From positions 4,712,001 through 4,776,000 of the forward strand of contig NZ_LT594324.1 in the NCBI RefSeq assembly GCF_900089605.1: 64,000 nucleotides of DNA, in the 5' to 3' direction. Below the pieces are notes generated by a model. That model made no database searches. It had not been told where the DNA came from and saw only the letters and a list, made by a program, of their open reading frames with translations. Positions 16,673 through 25,130 of the stretch are shown piece after piece. The stretch comes from Micromonospora narathiwatensis. GTDB lineage: Bacteria > Actinomycetota > Actinomycetes > Mycobacteriales > Micromonosporaceae. The stretch's first letter is position 1, and each line of letters opens with the position of its first letter. The position numbers and the translations under genes were made by a program.

Positions 16673-17242
16673 ATGACGATGACGAGGGAGCCGCGGCTCG
16701 GCGAGCCGCCACCCGGGCTCGCGACCGGACAGCCGGGGCGGCCGGAGCAAGCCGGCGAAATCGACTTCGACGGCTTCTACCATGCGCACTTCCGGTCGTT
16801 GACGCTCCAGCTCGCCGCCTACTGCGGTGACCTGTCGCAGGCGCAGGACCTGGTCCAGGAGGCATTCTGCCGAGCGTTCGCCCGCTGGTCGCGGGTGTCC
16901 CGATACGACGACCCGGTCGCCTGGTTACGCCGGGTCGCCTGGAACCTCGCCGCCAGTCGCTGGCGCCGGCTGCGGACCGCCCAGTCCTGGCTGCAACGCC
17001 AGCGGGAGGAGCACGTGCCGGGGCCGGGGCCGGACCGGGTGGCGCTGACCGTCGCCCTGGCGCAGCTGCCGACGAGCCTGCGCCGGGCCGTGGTGCTGCA
17101 CTACCTGGCCGATCTCTCCGTCACGCAGATCGCGCAGCAGGAGGGCGTGCCGGAGGGCACGGTCAAGTCCTGGCTGCACCGGGGCCGGACGGCACTGGCG
17201 GCGCAACTGGCCACCACTAACGAGGTGAACGACCATGACTGA
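16673..17242 (+). CDS. SigE-family ECF RNA polymerase sigma factor (copy 2)
   Basis: This 189-aa protein has region 2 ([59 protein letters not shown]) and region 4 ([39 protein letters not shown]). An N-terminal extension of about 35 residues is rich in Pro, Gly and Glu. ATG 16673 has GGGGAGG 5 bases upstream, the same arrangement as copy 1. It overlaps the next gene by 8 bases. Similar length, sequence and context mark it as a paralogue of the sigma gene at 1383. Confidence 0.93.
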   Translation: MTMTREPRLGEPPPGLATGQPGRPEQAGEIDFDGFYHAHFRSLTLQLAAYCGDLSQAQDLVQEAFCRAFARWSRVSRYDDPVAWLRRVAWNLAASRWRRLRTAQSWLQRQREEHVPGPGPDRVALTVALAQLPTSLRRAVVLHYLADLSVTQIAQQEGVPEGTVKSWLHRGRTALAAQLATTNEVNDHD

Positions 17243-18452
17243 GATCGACGACATCATGATCAGCGGCGAGTTCGCCGCGTTCCGTGAGGCGTACGCCCCG
17301 ACTGTCCAGCCGGCCGGAACGGCCGCCGTACGGGAGACGGTCCGTCGCCGTCGCCGGCGCACGGCGGTTGCCACCGCAGCGGCCGTGGTGCTCGCCGTGG
17401 CGATCCCGGTCGCGGCGAACGCGGCCCTGGACGGGCGCTCCGGCCCGGCGCCCGTGCCGGCGGAGAGCGCGGACCCGACCCCGTCGGTGACCACTCCATC
17501 GCCGACCTCTCCGTCGCCGACCCCGTCCGCGACGCCGAGCACGGCAAGTCCCACCCCGGGCGCGCCGGACGGTCGGATCAGCCGTGCCCAACTCCTCGCC
17601 GCCCGCGTCGACCTGCCGAACTGGCCGTCGTACGTCGAGAAGACCTGCACGACGGCGCAGGTGCGGCTCGTTCCTGGGCCGGTGACCAGCGGGAAAGCCG
17701 TGCCGGCGTTGCTGGGCGAGCCGGGCTACGGCGACCTGGACGGTGACGGCGCGGCCGAGACCGTCGCCCTGCTGGGCTGCCGCATCGGTGAGGCGCAGGC
17801 GAAGCAGTTGGTGGCTTTCGACCGGGACGCCACCGGCCGGATCACCACGATGGGCCAGGTCGTCGGCACCTTCGACGAACTCCCGGACATTACCGGGTTC
17901 TCGGTGCAGGCCGACGGGAAGATCCGGGCGCGCGTGGGCAGCATCCAGCCCTGCTGCGACACACCCCAGTGGTGGGCGCAGCAGCAGTGGCGGACGTACG
18001 CCTGGACCGGCGACCGGTTCGACCAGTCCGCCGGGCCGACGAAGTTCGGGACCGACCCCCGGCTGACCGACCTCACCCTGGTAGCGGGCGACCTGGTCCT
18101 CAACCCGCCGGACGCCGACGGAAAGCAGGCCGCTTCACTCACGGTCACGGTGACCAACAAGGGGCCGGTGGACGTGGCGCACGTCGGGTTCGACTACCTC
18201 ACCACCGTCGGGGAGTTGGCAGGCGGCGACCTGTCGCGATGCCGGATGGTGACGACGTCCGGTACCGACACCTGTCTCCTGGGCAGCCTGCGGTCCGGCG
18301 CGCAGCGGACGTACACCTTCCGGTTTCTGATCGACCCGGCCCTGGCGGCCGATCCGCCGACGGTGACGGTCGTCCACTACGACGCGCAGGACCGGAACTG
18401 GCCGGATCTGAGGCCGGAGGACAACCACGTCACTCCCCGAAAGCCCGGGTGA
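17235..18452 (+). CDS. Membrane-anchored partner of sigma factor 2
   Basis: This 405-aa protein starts inside the sigma gene. Residues 1-40 are cytoplasmic with an RRRRRR run. One membrane span follows (TAVATAAAVVLAVAIPVAAN), then a Ser/Pro/Thr linker (residues 75-110), and an extracellular part of about 290 residues. The latter includes an FG-GAP-like stretch (GYGDLDGDGAAETVALLGC) and an Ig-like DUF11-type beta domain (SLTVTVTNKGPVDVAHVGFD). The arrangement suggests an envelope sensor or anti-sigma factor. No zinc anti-sigma motif is visible. The reading frame stays open after its TGA (see 18537). Confidence 0.8.
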   Translation: MTEIDDIMISGEFAAFREAYAPTVQPAGTAAVRETVRRRRRRTAVATAAAVVLAVAIPVAANAALDGRSGPAPVPAESADPTPSVTTPSPTSPSPTPSATPSTASPTPGAPDGRISRAQLLAARVDLPNWPSYVEKTCTTAQVRLVPGPVTSGKAVPALLGEPGYGDLDGDGAAETVALLGCRIGEAQAKQLVAFDRDATGRITTMGQVVGTFDELPDITGFSVQADGKIRARVGSIQPCCDTPQWWAQQQWRTYAWTGDRFDQSAGPTKFGTDPRLTDLTLVAGDLVLNPPDADGKQAASLTVTVTNKGPVDVAHVGFDYLTTVGELAGGDLSRCRMVTTSGTDTCLLGSLRSGAQRTYTFRFLIDPALAADPPTVTVVHYDAQDRNWPDLRPEDNHVTPRKPG

Positions 18453-18536
18453 GCGCGGCTCCCCTTCGGAAGCCGCCCACTCACATCGGGCCATCACGTC
18501 ACTTTCCCGACAAAGGCCTTCGCAGCCGGCAGCCGG

Positions 18537-18863
18537 ATGCCGGTCACCGTCCGCTACGGCAACGACGCCCCGTCGTTCCACCTCGACGTCGAGGCCGCTC
18601 TTCCGGCGGGCGTCGCCGTCCACCACATCGAGCCGCAGGACATGCCGAGCTTCCCGGACTGGTTCACGGTGCCGGGCGGCCGGTTCATGCCGGGCGAGGA
18701 GCGGACCGTCGACGTCATCCTCAGCGCGCCGACCGGGACCCCGGCGGGCGTACTGGGCACCGGCTCGTACACGGTGACCGGCAACTACTGCTACTGCGCG
18801 CCGGTCGAGGACGTCAACCCGGCCGACAACACCACGTCGTTCACGGTCAGGGCGGCCGGCTGA
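18537..18863 (+). CDS. Short ORF encoding a DUF11-like beta domain, possible fragment
   Basis: These 108 residues (MPVTVRYGNDAPSFHLDVEA, ending in NTTSFTVRAAG) look like a second Ig-like domain of the kind that ends the preceding protein. There is no signal peptide or good ribosome site at ATG 18537. The frame is open back to base 18453 and is the same as that of the preceding gene, separated only by its TGA (18450-18452). It may therefore be a domain cut off by a nonsense mutation, or the remnant of a duplicated gene. Translation as a separate protein is doubtful. Confidence 0.45.
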   Translation: MPVTVRYGNDAPSFHLDVEAALPAGVAVHHIEPQDMPSFPDWFTVPGGRFMPGEERTVDVILSAPTGTPAGVLGTGSYTVTGNYCYCAPVEDVNPADNTTSFTVRAAG

Positions 18864-18880
18864 CCAGCCCCGGACCGAAG

Positions 18881-18910
18881 GCGGCCCGCCCGGAATCCCG
18901 GGCGGGCCGC
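18881..18910. terminator. Bidirectional hairpin terminator
   Basis: A perfect 13-bp stem (18881-18893 and 18898-18910) has a 4-base loop AATC. It lies in the 61-base gap between the convergent DUF11-like ORF and the C5-epimerase-like gene. Confidence 0.8.
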
Positions 18911-18924
18911 GCTGTTCCGCCGCC

Positions 18925-20514
18925 TCAACTAAAGGCGAGACCGGTGGTGTGCGGCAGCCAGTAGCCGAGGTACGCCCCGGCGGTGACCTGGTAGCTGAGC
19001 CGGCCGTTCACCCAGGCGGTCGCCCCGAGCGGCGCCACGGACGCCTTCGAGAAGGTGATCCGCCTGGAGCCGGTGACCGTGCCCTTGCTGTTGTACGCGT
19101 AGCCGGTGTAGGTGCCGGGCTGGAAGGAGAGCACCCGGGTCGGGGTGTACCGGTGCTCCACCGCCCTGCCGAGCAGCACGCGCTGGCCGTACGCCTCGGG
19201 CACCAGATAGCCGGCGAGTGCCCCGTTGGTGATCTGGTAGTAGATGTTCCGGCCGTACACCCGGGTCCGCGAGTTGGCGAGGGCGGTGGAGGCGCGGCTC
19301 AGCTTCAGCGTCTTCTGCGCGGTTATCCCGCCCTTGCTGTTGAACTTGTAGCCGACGTGGGTGCCGGCCGAGAAGGACACCGTGCCGTTCACCGCCGGAA
19401 CCGGGTAGTCCGACCGCAGCGTGTAGGCGTAGGTGGCGAAGGTGCCCGAGTGGGTCATCTCGTAGAGCTTCAGGCTCTGCGCGGTGTGGATCTGGTGGTA
19501 CTTGAGGTGTGGGCTGGCGCAGCCCATCGAGTAGTTGCTGGCCCACCGGGTCACCCGGAAGTGGGTCGGCACGTAGCGGCGCACGGTGCTGGCCGCCCCG
19601 TCGAAGACGGCCACCGCCCGGTCGTCCTTGGTGAGCCGCCAGTAGTCGTAGACGCCGTACAGGGCGAAGATGTGGCCGTTGAGCACCCGTTCACCGGTGG
19701 TGCCGGCGGTCACCGGGTACTCCTCCAGCCAGAGGTAACCGTTCGGATCCACCCAGCTGCCCCAGGGCGCCTTGGTGCTGGGCGCCAGGGTCAGGCTCAG
19801 GAAGGTGTTGTCGGCGGCGGTCCGCCACTTCTCGTCCCCGGTCAGCTCCGCCAGCCCCACGAAGAGACTGAGCAACTGCCCCTGCGCCATCCCGCTGTAC
19901 CACGGGGCACGCAGCAGCGCACGACCGGCGCACCGGCTGAGATCGAAGTCGTACGGGTAGAACCAGGCGTCCTGCGACTCGACCCTGCGGTCCACATTGC
20001 GCTGCGCGTTGGCGATCGCCCGGTCGAGGAACCGCTTGTCCTTCGTGGTCCGGTACGCGGCGAGGTTCGACAGGCCCCACTGCGCCTGCGCGACCGGATG
20101 ATCCCAGATCTTGCCGGCGAAGCTGAACATGCGTACGCCGGCGGCGTCGTGCAGCCCCCGGTCCACCAGCGGGGCAGGGCTGTTGTTGGTGGGCTGGGCC
20201 GCCAACGGCAGATCCTTCGGCAGGTGCCCGTCCCGGGCGTACCCGGTCACCCCGGGCGCCTCGGCGGTGCGGACCGACCGATGTTGCCGCTGCTCTTCCT
20301 TGACCTTCTTGACGTCCCGGGACGGCAGCCGTGGCGTGCCCTCGGCAACCGGGTCCGGGCTCCACCCGGTGTCGGGCACGGACACGTCCGGGGACCGGTC
20401 CACACCGGACGATGCCGCCCGGGCGGCCGTGACGGGCGTCAGACCGAGCAGCGCCCCGGCGGCGAGGACCGCCACGGCCCTCCGGACACCACCCGGCAGG
20501 GAACCAGATGCCAT
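18925..20514 (-). CDS. Secreted D-glucuronyl C5-epimerase-like protein with two C-terminal repeats
   Basis: This 529-aa protein has a signal peptide (VRRAVAVLAAGALLGLTPVT, cleavage near ARAAS). The epimerase C-terminal domain spans about residues 110-355: AWFYPYDFDLSRC, PWYSGMAQGQLLSLFVGLAE, WLEEYP, VLNGHIFALYGVYDYW and the SPHLKYHQIH end. Eukaryotic members convert glucuronate to iduronate in heparan sulfate; the actinobacterial substrate is unknown. Two repeats of about 65 residues follow. One starts VSFSAGTHVGYKFNSKG and the other LSFQPGTYTGYAYNSKG, and each ends in GYLVPE or GYWLPH. These could bind cell-wall polysaccharide. It is transcribed alone on the minus strand. Confidence 0.85.
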   Translation of the reverse strand: MASGSLPGGVRRAVAVLAAGALLGLTPVTAARAASSGVDRSPDVSVPDTGWSPDPVAEGTPRLPSRDVKKVKEEQRQHRSVRTAEAPGVTGYARDGHLPKDLPLAAQPTNNSPAPLVDRGLHDAAGVRMFSFAGKIWDHPVAQAQWGLSNLAAYRTTKDKRFLDRAIANAQRNVDRRVESQDAWFYPYDFDLSRCAGRALLRAPWYSGMAQGQLLSLFVGLAELTGDEKWRTAADNTFLSLTLAPSTKAPWGSWVDPNGYLWLEEYPVTAGTTGERVLNGHIFALYGVYDYWRLTKDDRAVAVFDGAASTVRRYVPTHFRVTRWASNYSMGCASPHLKYHQIHTAQSLKLYEMTHSGTFATYAYTLRSDYPVPAVNGTVSFSAGTHVGYKFNSKGGITAQKTLKLSRASTALANSRTRVYGRNIYYQITNGALAGYLVPEAYGQRVLLGRAVEHRYTPTRVLSFQPGTYTGYAYNSKGTVTGSRRITFSKASVAPLGATAWVNGRLSYQVTAGAYLGYWLPHTTGLAFS

Positions 20515-20617
20515 GCGAACACCCCCGTGTTATCGGCACAACCGGAGGCTATCCAGGAAATGCCGGATCGAACCGGCCCCGATTCGCCTGACCTGGCGGC
20601 CGAACGGACGACCCGCG

Positions 20618-22165
20618 TCACCAGGTCGGCCGCTGGAGCAGGCCGACGAACTCGGCCAGCAGCCGCTCCCGCAGCCGCACCGGCACGGCGTCGAGCAGGG
20701 CGTTCACCACCGCCGTCCGGTCCGGCAACGGCCCGCCGGCCGGTGTGGTCGCACCGGTCCCGCCGGCCGGTGCGGGCGAGCCGGGGCCGTCGGTCGTCGA
20801 AGCGGCGGGGTCCGCGCCGAGGCCCAGGCCGGCGGCGAGTCCGGCGACCAGTTCGGGGGTGAGCGCCTCCGGGGTCAGGCTTCCGGCGAGCGCGAGCAGT
20901 TCCGCCGGCAACACCACCGGACCGGCGGCGCGGGCCGCCGCCGCCGCGTCGGCCAGCGCCGGGGCGAAGTCGGCCACCCGGGGGGCCACCGCCGCGGTCA
21001 CCGTCAGGTGCACACTGGCCGGCAGACCGGCGTACGCGAGCTGGGGCTGGGTGTGCCAGCCACGGGCGGTCAGCTCGTCGACCAGCACGAACAGGTCGAG
21101 GCCCGGGTCGTCGCTGGTGAAGCAGACCACAGTGGACTCCGGCTCGGCCAGCAGCCGCAGCCCGTCGACGGCGCGTACCGCATCGGCCAGCCCGGACACC
21201 GCCTCCCGGGTCAGCGCCGCCAGCCGCAGGTAGCCGTCCTCGCCCAGGTGGCGCAGGGTGGCGTACGCGGCGGCGATCGGCCCGCCCGACCGGGTCGAGG
21301 CGATCACCGGGTTCACCATCGTGTACCCGGGCCAGTCGGCGTACGCGAAGTACTGCGGGGCACGCAGCCCGGCGTCCCGGTGCAGCAGCACCGACACCCC
21401 CTTCGGGGCGTACGCGTACTTGTGCAGGTCGACGGAGATCGAGGTGACCCCGTCGACGGCGAAGTCGAACGGCGGCACCGGCGCGCCGAGGCGCCGCAGC
21501 CAGGGCAGGGTCCACCCACCGAAGCAGGCGTCCACGTGGCAGCGGATCCCGGCCGCCGCCGCCACCGCCGCGATCTCCGTCACCGGGTCGACGACGCCGT
21601 GCGCGTACGCCGGGGCGGAGCAGGCGACCAGCACGGTCTCCGGCCGGATCGCGGCGGCCACGTCGGCGACCGCCGGGCGCAGGGTGGCCGGGTCCACCGG
21701 TACGGGATCGAGCGCCACCCGCAGGTAGTGGGCCGCCTTGGCGAAGGCGGCGTGGCCGCTGACCGGTACCACGATTCGTGGCTCGGCGAGGTCCGGCCGG
21801 GCGTCGCGGGCCGCCTTGACGGCCAGGATCAGCGATTCGGTGCCGCCGCCGGTGACGCTGCCCACCACGTCCGGCGCGTTCGTGCCCGGGCCGCCGCCGA
21901 GCAGCCGGGCAGCCGCCCCGACCAGGGCGTTCTCCATCGCCAGCAGGGACGGGAAGGCGGTCGGGTCGAGCCCGTTGACGTGCGCGCTCTCCCCGTACGC
22001 GGCCCGGGCCAACTCGTCCAGCCCGGCCACTCCCGGGTCGTAGACGTACGCGAACAGCCGCCCGCCGTGCGTCGGCCGGTCGGCGGCCCGCAACGCCCGG
22101 ATCTCGTCGAGCACCCGCGCCGCGGGCACCCCCTCGCCGGGCAGCGCCCCCTCGTCATCCATCAT
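20618..22165 (-). CDS. PLP-dependent decarboxylase / sphingosine-1-phosphate lyase-like protein
   Basis: This 515-aa fold-type I PLP enzyme shows SVTGGGTESLILAVKAARDA (phosphate-binding loop), VDACFGGWTLPWL (PLP-contacting Asp) and SISVDLHKYAYAPKGVSVLL (Lys in HKYAYAPKG as Schiff-base residue). The SVDLHKY-APKG arrangement and VDACFGG are typical of the group containing S1P lyase and group II decarboxylases. An Ala/Gly/Pro-rich region of about 50 residues precedes a short C-terminal helix. Its ATG overlaps the transporter stop at 22162-22165, so the two genes are coupled. The substrate is unknown: an amino acid or a phospho-sphingoid base are both possible. Confidence 0.88.
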   Translation of the reverse strand: MMDDEGALPGEGVPAARVLDEIRALRAADRPTHGGRLFAYVYDPGVAGLDELARAAYGESAHVNGLDPTAFPSLLAMENALVGAAARLLGGGPGTNAPDVVGSVTGGGTESLILAVKAARDARPDLAEPRIVVPVSGHAAFAKAAHYLRVALDPVPVDPATLRPAVADVAAAIRPETVLVACSAPAYAHGVVDPVTEIAAVAAAAGIRCHVDACFGGWTLPWLRRLGAPVPPFDFAVDGVTSISVDLHKYAYAPKGVSVLLHRDAGLRAPQYFAYADWPGYTMVNPVIASTRSGGPIAAAYATLRHLGEDGYLRLAALTREAVSGLADAVRAVDGLRLLAEPESTVVCFTSDDPGLDLFVLVDELTARGWHTQPQLAYAGLPASVHLTVTAAVAPRVADFAPALADAAAAARAAGPVVLPAELLALAGSLTPEALTPELVAGLAAGLGLGADPAASTTDGPGSPAPAGGTGATTPAGGPLPDRTAVVNALLDAVPVRLRERLLAEFVGLLQRPTW

Positions 22166-23568
22166 GGACTTCTGGCGCCTTCCTTATCCTGATCAGCGGC
22201 TTTTGTTCGCGACCACCTTTCCGTGGCCGGCGATACGGGTAGGGCGGGTAGGTGGTAGGCGCGGAGCAGGATGACGGGGAGCGCGACCAGCAGGGCGGGT
22301 AGGACGGTGAAACCGAGAAGGACGCCCAGGCGGGCACCCTCGGTCTGCGCGGCGGCGACCCCGGTCGACGACGAGACGTACCCGGAGAGCTGGAGGACCA
22401 GGCCGTAGAGGCCGGGACCGAGGGCGAGGCCGAAGGTCTCCCCGGCCGTCCAGAGCCCGGTGAACACGCCGGCCTGCCGCCGGCCGGTGCGGGCGGTGTC
22501 GTACGCGATGCAGTCGGGGAGCATGGCCAGCGCGAAGACCTGCTGGCCGGCGTAGCCGACGCCGATCAGCGCGACCACCGCGTAGACCCCGGCGGCCGGG
22601 AGCACCGGTGCGGCGACCAGGGCCAGCGCGCCGGCCGCGAAGAGCAGCGACGCGGCGACCAGCCCCGCCCGCTTGCCGGCCCGCGCGCCGACCCGGGTCC
22701 AGATCGGCATGACCAGCAGCGCCGGCCCGACGAAGCAGGCGAAGAGCAGGGTCGGCCCGGTCCGCGGGGCGTGCAGCACCTGGTCGGCGAAGTAGCTCAC
22801 CCCGGCCAGCACGGTCGCCACCCCGGCGGACTGCACCACGAAACAGATCAGCAGCGCCCGGAACGGCCGGTTGCGGCCGGCGACCGCGAGTTGGGCGCGC
22901 AGGCTCGGCTCCGTCTCCCCCACCGTCCCGGTCGGCGCGGAGCGGGTGCCGAGAAACACGCCCAGCGTGCCGACCGCGATCAGCGCGGCCACGAAGAGGC
23001 CCATCCAGCGGTGCCCCGGCACGCCGTCGCCGCCGGCGGCCACCACCGCCGGGGCCACCGCGCCGGAGACCAGGATGGCCAGCGCCAGCACCGCGATCCG
23101 CCAGCTCATCAGCCGGGTACGCTCCGCCGGGTCGCCGGTCAACTCGGCCGGCATCGCCACGTAGGGCACCTGGAAGAAGGCGAACGCGGTCGCGGTGGCC
23201 AGGAAGGCGAGTGCCACGTACGCCCCGGCGGCCGGGCCGGCCCCGAACGGCGCCATGAAGATCGCGGCGAACAGCCCGGCCAGCGCCAGCCCGCCGCCGA
23301 GCAGGTACGGCCGGCGCGCGCCCCAGCGGGAGCGGGTCCGGTCGGAGATCCGCCCGGCGACCGGGTTGACCAGCACGTCCCACGCCTTGGGCAGGAGCAC
23401 CAGCACGGCGGCCACACCGGCCGCGACGCCCAGCGTGTCGGTGAGATACGGCAACAGGAGCAGCCCGGGCACGGTCCCGAACGCCCCGGTGACCAGGGAG
23501 CCGAGCGCGTAGCCGGCGTGCACCCGGCGGGGCAACCGCCCGGCGGGTCCCGAACCCGTCCCGCTCAT
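22162..23568 (-). CDS. MFS transporter, GPH (glycoside-pentoside-hexuronide:cation symporter) type
   Basis: This 468-aa protein has 12 hydrophobic segments and the MelB-like signature KAWDVLVNPVAGRISDRTRS then RWGARRPYLLGGG. FFQVPYVAMPAELT is also typical of the family. These symporters usually import sugars or sugar acids with Na+ or H+. The start is ATG 23568, and the stop overlaps the lyase-like gene in ATGA. A perfect inverted repeat lies 13-33 bases upstream. Pairing of a GPH transporter with a PLP lyase suggests uptake and breakdown of one compound, which is inference. Confidence 0.88.
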   Translation of the reverse strand: MSGTGSGPAGRLPRRVHAGYALGSLVTGAFGTVPGLLLLPYLTDTLGVAAGVAAVLVLLPKAWDVLVNPVAGRISDRTRSRWGARRPYLLGGGLALAGLFAAIFMAPFGAGPAAGAYVALAFLATATAFAFFQVPYVAMPAELTGDPAERTRLMSWRIAVLALAILVSGAVAPAVVAAGGDGVPGHRWMGLFVAALIAVGTLGVFLGTRSAPTGTVGETEPSLRAQLAVAGRNRPFRALLICFVVQSAGVATVLAGVSYFADQVLHAPRTGPTLLFACFVGPALLVMPIWTRVGARAGKRAGLVAASLLFAAGALALVAAPVLPAAGVYAVVALIGVGYAGQQVFALAMLPDCIAYDTARTGRRQAGVFTGLWTAGETFGLALGPGLYGLVLQLSGYVSSSTGVAAAQTEGARLGVLLGFTVLPALLVALPVILLRAYHLPALPVSPATERWSRTKAADQDKEGARSP

Positions 23569-23581
23569 GGTGCCGAATGCT

Positions 23582-23601
23582 ACTCACGTTATGGCGTGAG
23601 T
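23582..23601. promoter_or_regulatory. Inverted repeat upstream of the transporter-lyase operon
   Basis: ACTCACG (23582-23588) and CGTGAGT (23595-23601) form a perfect 7-bp dyad with a 6-base spacer, just upstream of the transporter ATG and touching the stop of the alkyltransferase-like gene. This is a possible operator for an unlinked regulator. Confidence 0.4.
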
Positions 23602-23915
23602 CACATCCCCTCCTCCGGTGACCAGGCCGCCGCCGCCATGTCCACCCCGGACGGCCGCAGCGGACAGCCCTCGGCCCGCAGCCGGGCCCGCGCCTCCACC
23701 TCGTGCCCCGGCGGCAGCCGCCCCGCCGAGTTCACCACCCGGTGCCAGGGCACCGCGCCGCCGTGCCGGGCCATGATCGAGCCGACCAGCCGGGCCGAGG
23801 CCCGCCCCGAACGCTCGGCCAGCGCGTCGGCCACCGCCCCGTACGACATCACCCGGCCCGGCGGAATCCGCTCGACCAGATCGAGCACCGCCTCGACGTA
23901 CTCGTCAGGTGTCAT
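23601..23915 (-). CDS. Alkyltransferase-like (ATL) DNA damage recognition protein
   Basis: This 104-aa protein corresponds to the C-terminal DNA-binding domain of O6-alkylguanine methyltransferase: YVEAVLDLVERIPPGRVMSY, GAVADALAERSG, ARLVGSIM. The active-site PCHRV is replaced by PWHRVVNSAGRL, so the acceptor Cys is missing. ATL proteins bind O6-alkylguanine and flag it for nucleotide excision repair without transferring the alkyl group. ATG 23915 gives the usual short form. It is divergent from proB. Confidence 0.93.
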   Translation of the reverse strand: MTPDEYVEAVLDLVERIPPGRVMSYGAVADALAERSGRASARLVGSIMARHGGAVPWHRVVNSAGRLPPGHEVEARARLRAEGCPLRPSGVDMAAAAWSPEEGM

Positions 23916-23976
23916 GACCGGCCACGATATGGGAACGCGCCGAGGTCCGGTGGAGTGCAGCGCGCAGAATGGTCGG

Positions 23977-25086
23977 GTGCGCGAAGCAGTCAACTCGGCC
24001 CGGCGGATCGTGGTCAAGATCGGTTCCTCCTCGCTGACCACGGCGACGGGCGGCCTGGACGACGCCCGGGTCGACGCGCTGGTCGACACGCTCGGCGCGC
24101 TGGCCGGCGCCGGCCGCGAGGTGGTGCTGGTCTCCTCCGGCGCGATCGCCGCCGGCCTCGCCCCGCTCGGCCTGCCCCGACGCCCGCGCGACCTGGCCAC
24201 CCAGCAGGCCGCGGCCAGCGTCGGGCAGGGCCTGCTGATCGGCCGGTACGCGACCAGCTTCGCCCGGCACGGGCTGACCGTCGGGCAGGTGCTGCTCACC
24301 GTCGACGACGTGACCCGGCGGGCGCACTACCGCAACGCGTACCGGACCCTGCGCAAGCTGCTCGACCTGCGGGCGGTGCCGATCGTCAACGAGAACGACA
24401 CGGTGGCCACCGAGGAGATCCGGTTCGGCGACAACGACCGGCTGGCCGCGCTGGTCGCCGCGCTGGTCGACGCGGACCTGCTGGTGCTGCTGTCGGACGT
24501 GGACGCGCTCTGGACCGGCAACCCGGCCCGCCCGGGCAGCACCCGGATCACCGAGATCCACGGCGAGGGCGACCTGGTCGGCGTCGACATCGGCGGCGCG
24601 GGCCGGGCCGGGGTGGGGACCGGAGGCATGGTCACCAAGGTCGAGGCGGCCCGGATCGCCACCGGCTTCGGCATCCCCGTGGTGCTGACCGCCGCGCCGC
24701 TGGCCGCCGACGCGCTCGGCGGCGAACCGGTCGGCACCTTCTTCCACCCGAGCAGCCGCCGCCCGGCCGCCCGGCTGTTCTGGCTGGCCCACGCCACCGC
24801 GCCCCGGGGACGGCTGCATCTCGACCCCGGCGCGGTGCAGGCGGTGGTGGGGCGACGCAAGTCACTGCTCCCGGCCGGGATCATCGCGGTCGACGGCGCG
24901 TTCACCGCCGGTGACCCGGTCGACCTGGTGGACGCCGAGGGCGCGCCGGTCGCCCGGGGCCTGGTCAACTACGACGCGGTGGAGCTGCCCGGGCTGCTCG
25001 GCCGCTCCACCTCCGAACTCGCCGCGGCCCTGGGCCCGGCCTACGAACGCGAGGTCGTCCACCGCGACGACCTGGTGCTGCTGTGA
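23977..25086 (+). CDS. proB: Glutamate 5-kinase
   Basis: This 369-aa enzyme phosphorylates glutamate, the first step of proline synthesis. The amino-acid kinase domain shows [61 protein letters not shown] and [17 protein letters not shown]-terminal PUA domain begins near residue 285 ([20 protein letters not shown], [18 protein letters not shown]). GTG 23977 ([10 protein letters not shown]) matches the normal N-terminus; no strong ribosome site is visible. proA follows after 44 bases. Confidence 0.95.
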   Translation: MREAVNSARRIVVKIGSSSLTTATGGLDDARVDALVDTLGALAGAGREVVLVSSGAIAAGLAPLGLPRRPRDLATQQAAASVGQGLLIGRYATSFARHGLTVGQVLLTVDDVTRRAHYRNAYRTLRKLLDLRAVPIVNENDTVATEEIRFGDNDRLAALVAALVDADLLVLLSDVDALWTGNPARPGSTRITEIHGEGDLVGVDIGGAGRAGVGTGGMVTKVEAARIATGFGIPVVLTAAPLAADALGGEPVGTFFHPSSRRPAARLFWLAHATAPRGRLHLDPGAVQAVVGRRKSLLPAGIIAVDGAFTAGDPVDLVDAEGAPVARGLVNYDAVELPGLLGRSTSELAAALGPAYEREVVHRDDLVLL

Positions 25087-25130
25087 ATCCGGGACGCCTG
25101 CCCGTCCCACTGATGCCTGAGGAGTGCAGG

